NCBI GenBank assembly: GCA_903873585.1
Contig: CAIQOV010000037.1
Coordinates: forward strand, 62,001-126,000
Source: an uncultured Rhodobacterales bacterium
Lineage (GTDB): Bacteria > Pseudomonadota > Alphaproteobacteria > Rhodobacterales > Rhodobacteraceae
Length of the DNA: 64,000 nucleotides
Reading direction: 5' to 3'
A model generated the notes under the pieces. It made no database searches, was not told where the DNA came from, and was given only the letters and a program-made list of their open reading frames with translations. Position numbers and translations under genes: made by a program. Of the stretch, positions 62,052 through 64,000 are shown piece by piece; positions within the stretch are counted from its first letter, which is position 1, and every line of letters starts with the position of its first letter.

Positions 62052-62455
62052 CACCTGCGCAGATGGCCCAGTTGCACGCGGAAAGCTTCATTCTGCCGCC
62101 GCCTTGGTCGCAGGGCGAACTTGAAGCGACCCTTGCCAGCCCCTTTACCTTTGCGCTTATACGGCCCAACGCCTTCCTGCTGGCCCAAGTCGTGGCTGGC
62201 GAAGCGACCCTGCTCACCATCGCCGTCTCTCCCACCGCCCGCCGCACCGGCCTAGGGCGCGCCCTTGTCACAGACTTTCTGACCCAATCCCAAACCCGCC
62301 AAGCCACCAGCGCCTTTCTCGAAGTCGCCGAAACCAACCACGCCGCCCGTGCCCTTTATACCGCCGCAGGTTTTGTCCCAACGGGTCGGCGCAAAGCTTA
62401 CTACCGCAGCGCAGGCCAAAGCGTGGACGCCATTCTGATGGGCCGCCCCCTTTAA
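62048..62455 (+). CDS. rimI: RimI-like GNAT N-acetyltransferase
   Basis: Ribosomal S18 N-terminal acetyltransferase family, 135 residues. Motif A is LTIAVSPTARRTGLGRALV, motif B is EVAETNHAARALYTAAGFVPTGRRKAYY. The start is GTG 62048, four bases inside the tsaB stop. The tsaB-rimI pair is common in bacteria. Confidence 0.92.
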   Translation: MTPAQMAQLHAESFILPPPWSQGELEATLASPFTFALIRPNAFLLAQVVAGEATLLTIAVSPTARRTGLGRALVTDFLTQSQTRQATSAFLEVAETNHAARALYTAAGFVPTGRRKAYYRSAGQSVDAILMGRPL

Positions 62456-62543
62456 CCCAAACCCCTTCACCAAGGCATAACTACTCCCAGCCGAGGCCGC
62501 CGCGCGCCCTTAGGTGCTCATCTGTTGCTCAACCGCTCAAATG

Positions 62544-62563
62544 TCTGACTGAACTCTGTCAGA
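62544..62563. promoter_or_regulatory. Inverted repeat upstream of the BMP-family gene
   Basis: TCTGAC-N8-GTCAGA, followed at 62570 by a TTGACC that could be a -35 element. It may be an operator for the transport operon. Confidence 0.3.
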
Positions 62564-62678
62564 TTCCTGTTGACCACCCGCGCCGCATCAAGCCTAAATC
62601 CCCCACGACCGCCGCGATCTGGCCTTATTGAGTCTGCCAGTTCCAAAGGCGCAATATTTTGACAACCGGGAGACAGAC

Positions 62679-63674
62679 ATGACCCTGATGAAACGCCTGC
62701 TGGGGGCTTCGGCCGTTCTGGCGCTAAGCGCTGTGGCCGCATTGGCCGACCCTGCCATCATCTATGACGTTGGCGGCAAAAATGACAAATCCTTCAACCA
62801 GTCGGCTTCAGAGGGTGCCCAACGCTGGGCCACCGAAACCGGCGGCACTTTCAAGGAACTGGAAATGCAAAGTGAGGCTCAGCGCGAGCAAGCCTTGCGC
62901 CAACTGGCCGAAGCTGGGGCCAATCCCATCGTTATGACAGGCTTTGCCTTCGGCGATGCGCTTAACGCTGTCGCCCCTGACTATCCGGACACCAAGTTCG
63001 CCATCATCGATACGGAGGTTGATCAGCCGAACGTGAAATCGGTGATGTTCACCGAAGACCAAGGATCCTACCTTGCAGGCATGATGGCGGCTATGGCATC
63101 GAAGACAGGCGTTGTGGGCTTCATCGGCGGCATGGACGTCCCGACGATCCGCCGCTTTGGCTGCGGCTATGCGCAAGGCGTCAAGGCTGTCAACGCCGAT
63201 GCCACCGTGATCATCAACATGACGGGCACTGATGGCTCAGCATGGAACAACCCTGTGAAAGGCGCCGAGATTGCAAAGTCGCAAATATCGCAGAAGGCTG
63301 ATGTAATCTATGCCGCCGCTGGCGGTACGGGCGTTGGGGTTCTACAGGCCGCTGCCGATGGCGGCATCTTGTCGATCGGTGTCGACGACAATCAGAACCC
63401 CTTACACCCAGGTCAAGTTCTGACCTCGATGGTCAAGCGCGTCGACAACGCTGTCTATGAGGCCTTCAAAGCAGGCGCTGATCTGACGCCCGGGTTGACC
63501 GTGATGGACCTTGCCGCAGGTGGCGTTGACGTGGCGATGGATGATAACAACGCCGCCCTCGTCACTCCCGAGATGAAGGCCGCTGTCGAAGACGCCAGAG
63601 CCAAAATCACCTCGGGTGAGCTTAAGGTCCACAACTACACGACCGACAGCACCTGCCCTGCGGCTACGTTCTAA
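62679..63674 (+). CDS. BMP family ABC transporter substrate-binding protein
   Basis: Periplasmic binding protein of the basic membrane protein (PnrA/Med) family, 331 residues, with a signal peptide ending LADP. VGGKNDKSFNQSASEGAQRW, FAIIDTEVDQPNVKSVMFTEDQGSYLAG and GFIGGMDVPTIRRFGCGY are the family signatures. Members bind nucleosides or similar ligands, so this is likely a purine-nucleoside system, though the ligand is not proven. ATG 62679 has CGGGAGA upstream. The ABC ATPase gene overlaps its stop by one base (TAATG). Confidence 0.94.
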   Translation: MTLMKRLLGASAVLALSAVAALADPAIIYDVGGKNDKSFNQSASEGAQRWATETGGTFKELEMQSEAQREQALRQLAEAGANPIVMTGFAFGDALNAVAPDYPDTKFAIIDTEVDQPNVKSVMFTEDQGSYLAGMMAAMASKTGVVGFIGGMDVPTIRRFGCGYAQGVKAVNADATVIINMTGTDGSAWNNPVKGAEIAKSQISQKADVIYAAAGGTGVGVLQAAADGGILSIGVDDNQNPLHPGQVLTSMVKRVDNAVYEAFKAGADLTPGLTVMDLAAGGVDVAMDDNNAALVTPEMKAAVEDARAKITSGELKVHNYTTDSTCPAATF

Positions 63675-64000
63675 TGGCTGACGCCAAACAAGGGGGGCGG
63701 CAGGCAACTGCCGCCCCCGATCTGTCTTATGCCATCGAGCTTAAAGGCATCTCGAAAGCCTTTGGTCCGGTGCAAGCCAACCGCGACATCAACATCGCCG
63801 TGCCGCGCGGCACGATCCACGGGATCATCGGCGAAAACGGCGCGGGCAAGTCGACGCTGATGTCGATCCTGTACGGCTTTTACAAAGCTGACGCGGGCGA
63901 GATTTTTATCAACGGCCAACCCACCGCCATCCCCGACAGCCAAAGCGCGATCCGCGCGGGCATCGGCATGGTGTTTCAACATTTCAAGCTGGTGCAGAAT
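63674..64000 (+). CDS. ABC transporter ATP-binding protein (3' truncated)
   Basis: The first 109 residues of an ATPase cut by the window end. Walker A is IGENGAGKST, preceded by IELKGISKAFGPVQANRDIN, and GIGMVFQHFKLVQN is the Q-loop. It resembles the YufO/RbsA-type double ATPase that partners BMP proteins. It begins at ATG 63674, overlapping the BMP stop. Confidence 0.93.
   Translation, partial: MADAKQGGRQATAAPDLSYAIELKGISKAFGPVQANRDINIAVPRGTIHGIIGENGAGKSTLMSILYGFYKADAGEIFINGQPTAIPDSQSAIRAGIGMVFQHFKLVQN

Noticed and set aside
1-64000. Search by eye for CRISPR arrays, insertion sequences, prophage genes, tRNA and rRNA genes.
   Set aside because: No regular direct repeats, transposase motifs, terminal inverted repeats or cloverleaf/CCA patterns were seen; gene content is continuous core genome.

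Overview
The window is a contiguous stretch of GC-rich (about 60-63% by eye) alphaproteobacterial chromosome. Gene content and order point to the Rhodobacteraceae/Rhodobacterales: rnc-era-(DUF1491)-recO, accD-folC, slt/dapA/smpB, glnK-amtB, mlaA-mlaC, lpoA/rsmI-yraN-gshB, glnD-murJ-rhomboid-trpS and nifU-tsaB-rimI. It looks like housekeeping core genome. I saw no rRNA, tRNA, CRISPR array, IS element, prophage or integration site. The genus cannot be fixed from the sequence alone.

Layout. 1-3.2 kb: RNase III (5' truncated by the window edge), Era, a DUF1491 protein, a small membrane protein on the opposite strand, and RecO. 3.2-9.6 kb: an MFS transporter, Map, a CinA-type molybdopterin-binding domain protein, a GNAT, an OmpA-like protein, a LysR regulator and a secreted or lipoprotein hypothetical. 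9.8-17.9 kb: AccD, FolC, an ArnT-like glycosyltransferase, Slt lytic transglycosylase, DapA, an EamA transporter and an ion-channel-like protein. 18-26.3 kb: SmpB, 3-mercaptopyruvate sulfurtransferase, an aromatic aminotransferase, a CoA-transferase, AmtB, GlnK and a class A penicillin-binding protein. 26.3-33.9 kb: MlaC, MlaA, a type I secretion ABC/HlyD pair, RidA, a glycerophosphodiester phosphodiesterase, a FemAB-like GNAT and a PCD dehydratase. 33.9-43.2 kb: a TPR-sulfotransferase, YggS, an L,D-transpeptidase, RibA, an OmpR-family regulator, a small secreted protein, XthA, a pseudouridine synthase, a YbjN protein, ProC and CsaA. 43.2-52 kb: a 2-hydroxyacid dehydrogenase, FadB-like and thiolase beta-oxidation enzymes, a cupin, YifB, GshB, YraN and RsmI. 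52-64 kb: an LpoA-like lipoprotein, GlnD, MurJ, a rhomboid-like protein, TrpS, UspA, a 46-residue protein, NifU, TsaB, RimI, and a BMP-family binding protein with the start of its ABC ATPase (cut by the window end).

Functional threads. Nitrogen sensing: GlnK and AmtB are co-encoded, and the GlnD that would modify PII lies 30 kb away. Envelope building: two peptidoglycan enzymes (Slt, class A PBP), LpoA, MurJ, an L,D-transpeptidase and DapA. Outer-membrane lipid asymmetry: MlaA-MlaC. Fatty-acid turnover: AccD, FadB-like and thiolase. The genome is very tightly packed. Many co-directional genes overlap by ATGA/GTGA, and six convergent pairs share exactly four bases at their stop codons.

I did not find a clear new multi-gene system. 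The best leads are modest: two candidate small RNAs with strong U-tract terminators, a rhomboid homologue lacking its catalytic residues, a conserved-looking 46-residue protein, several perfect palindromes in regulatory gaps, and the repeated four-base stop-codon overlap.
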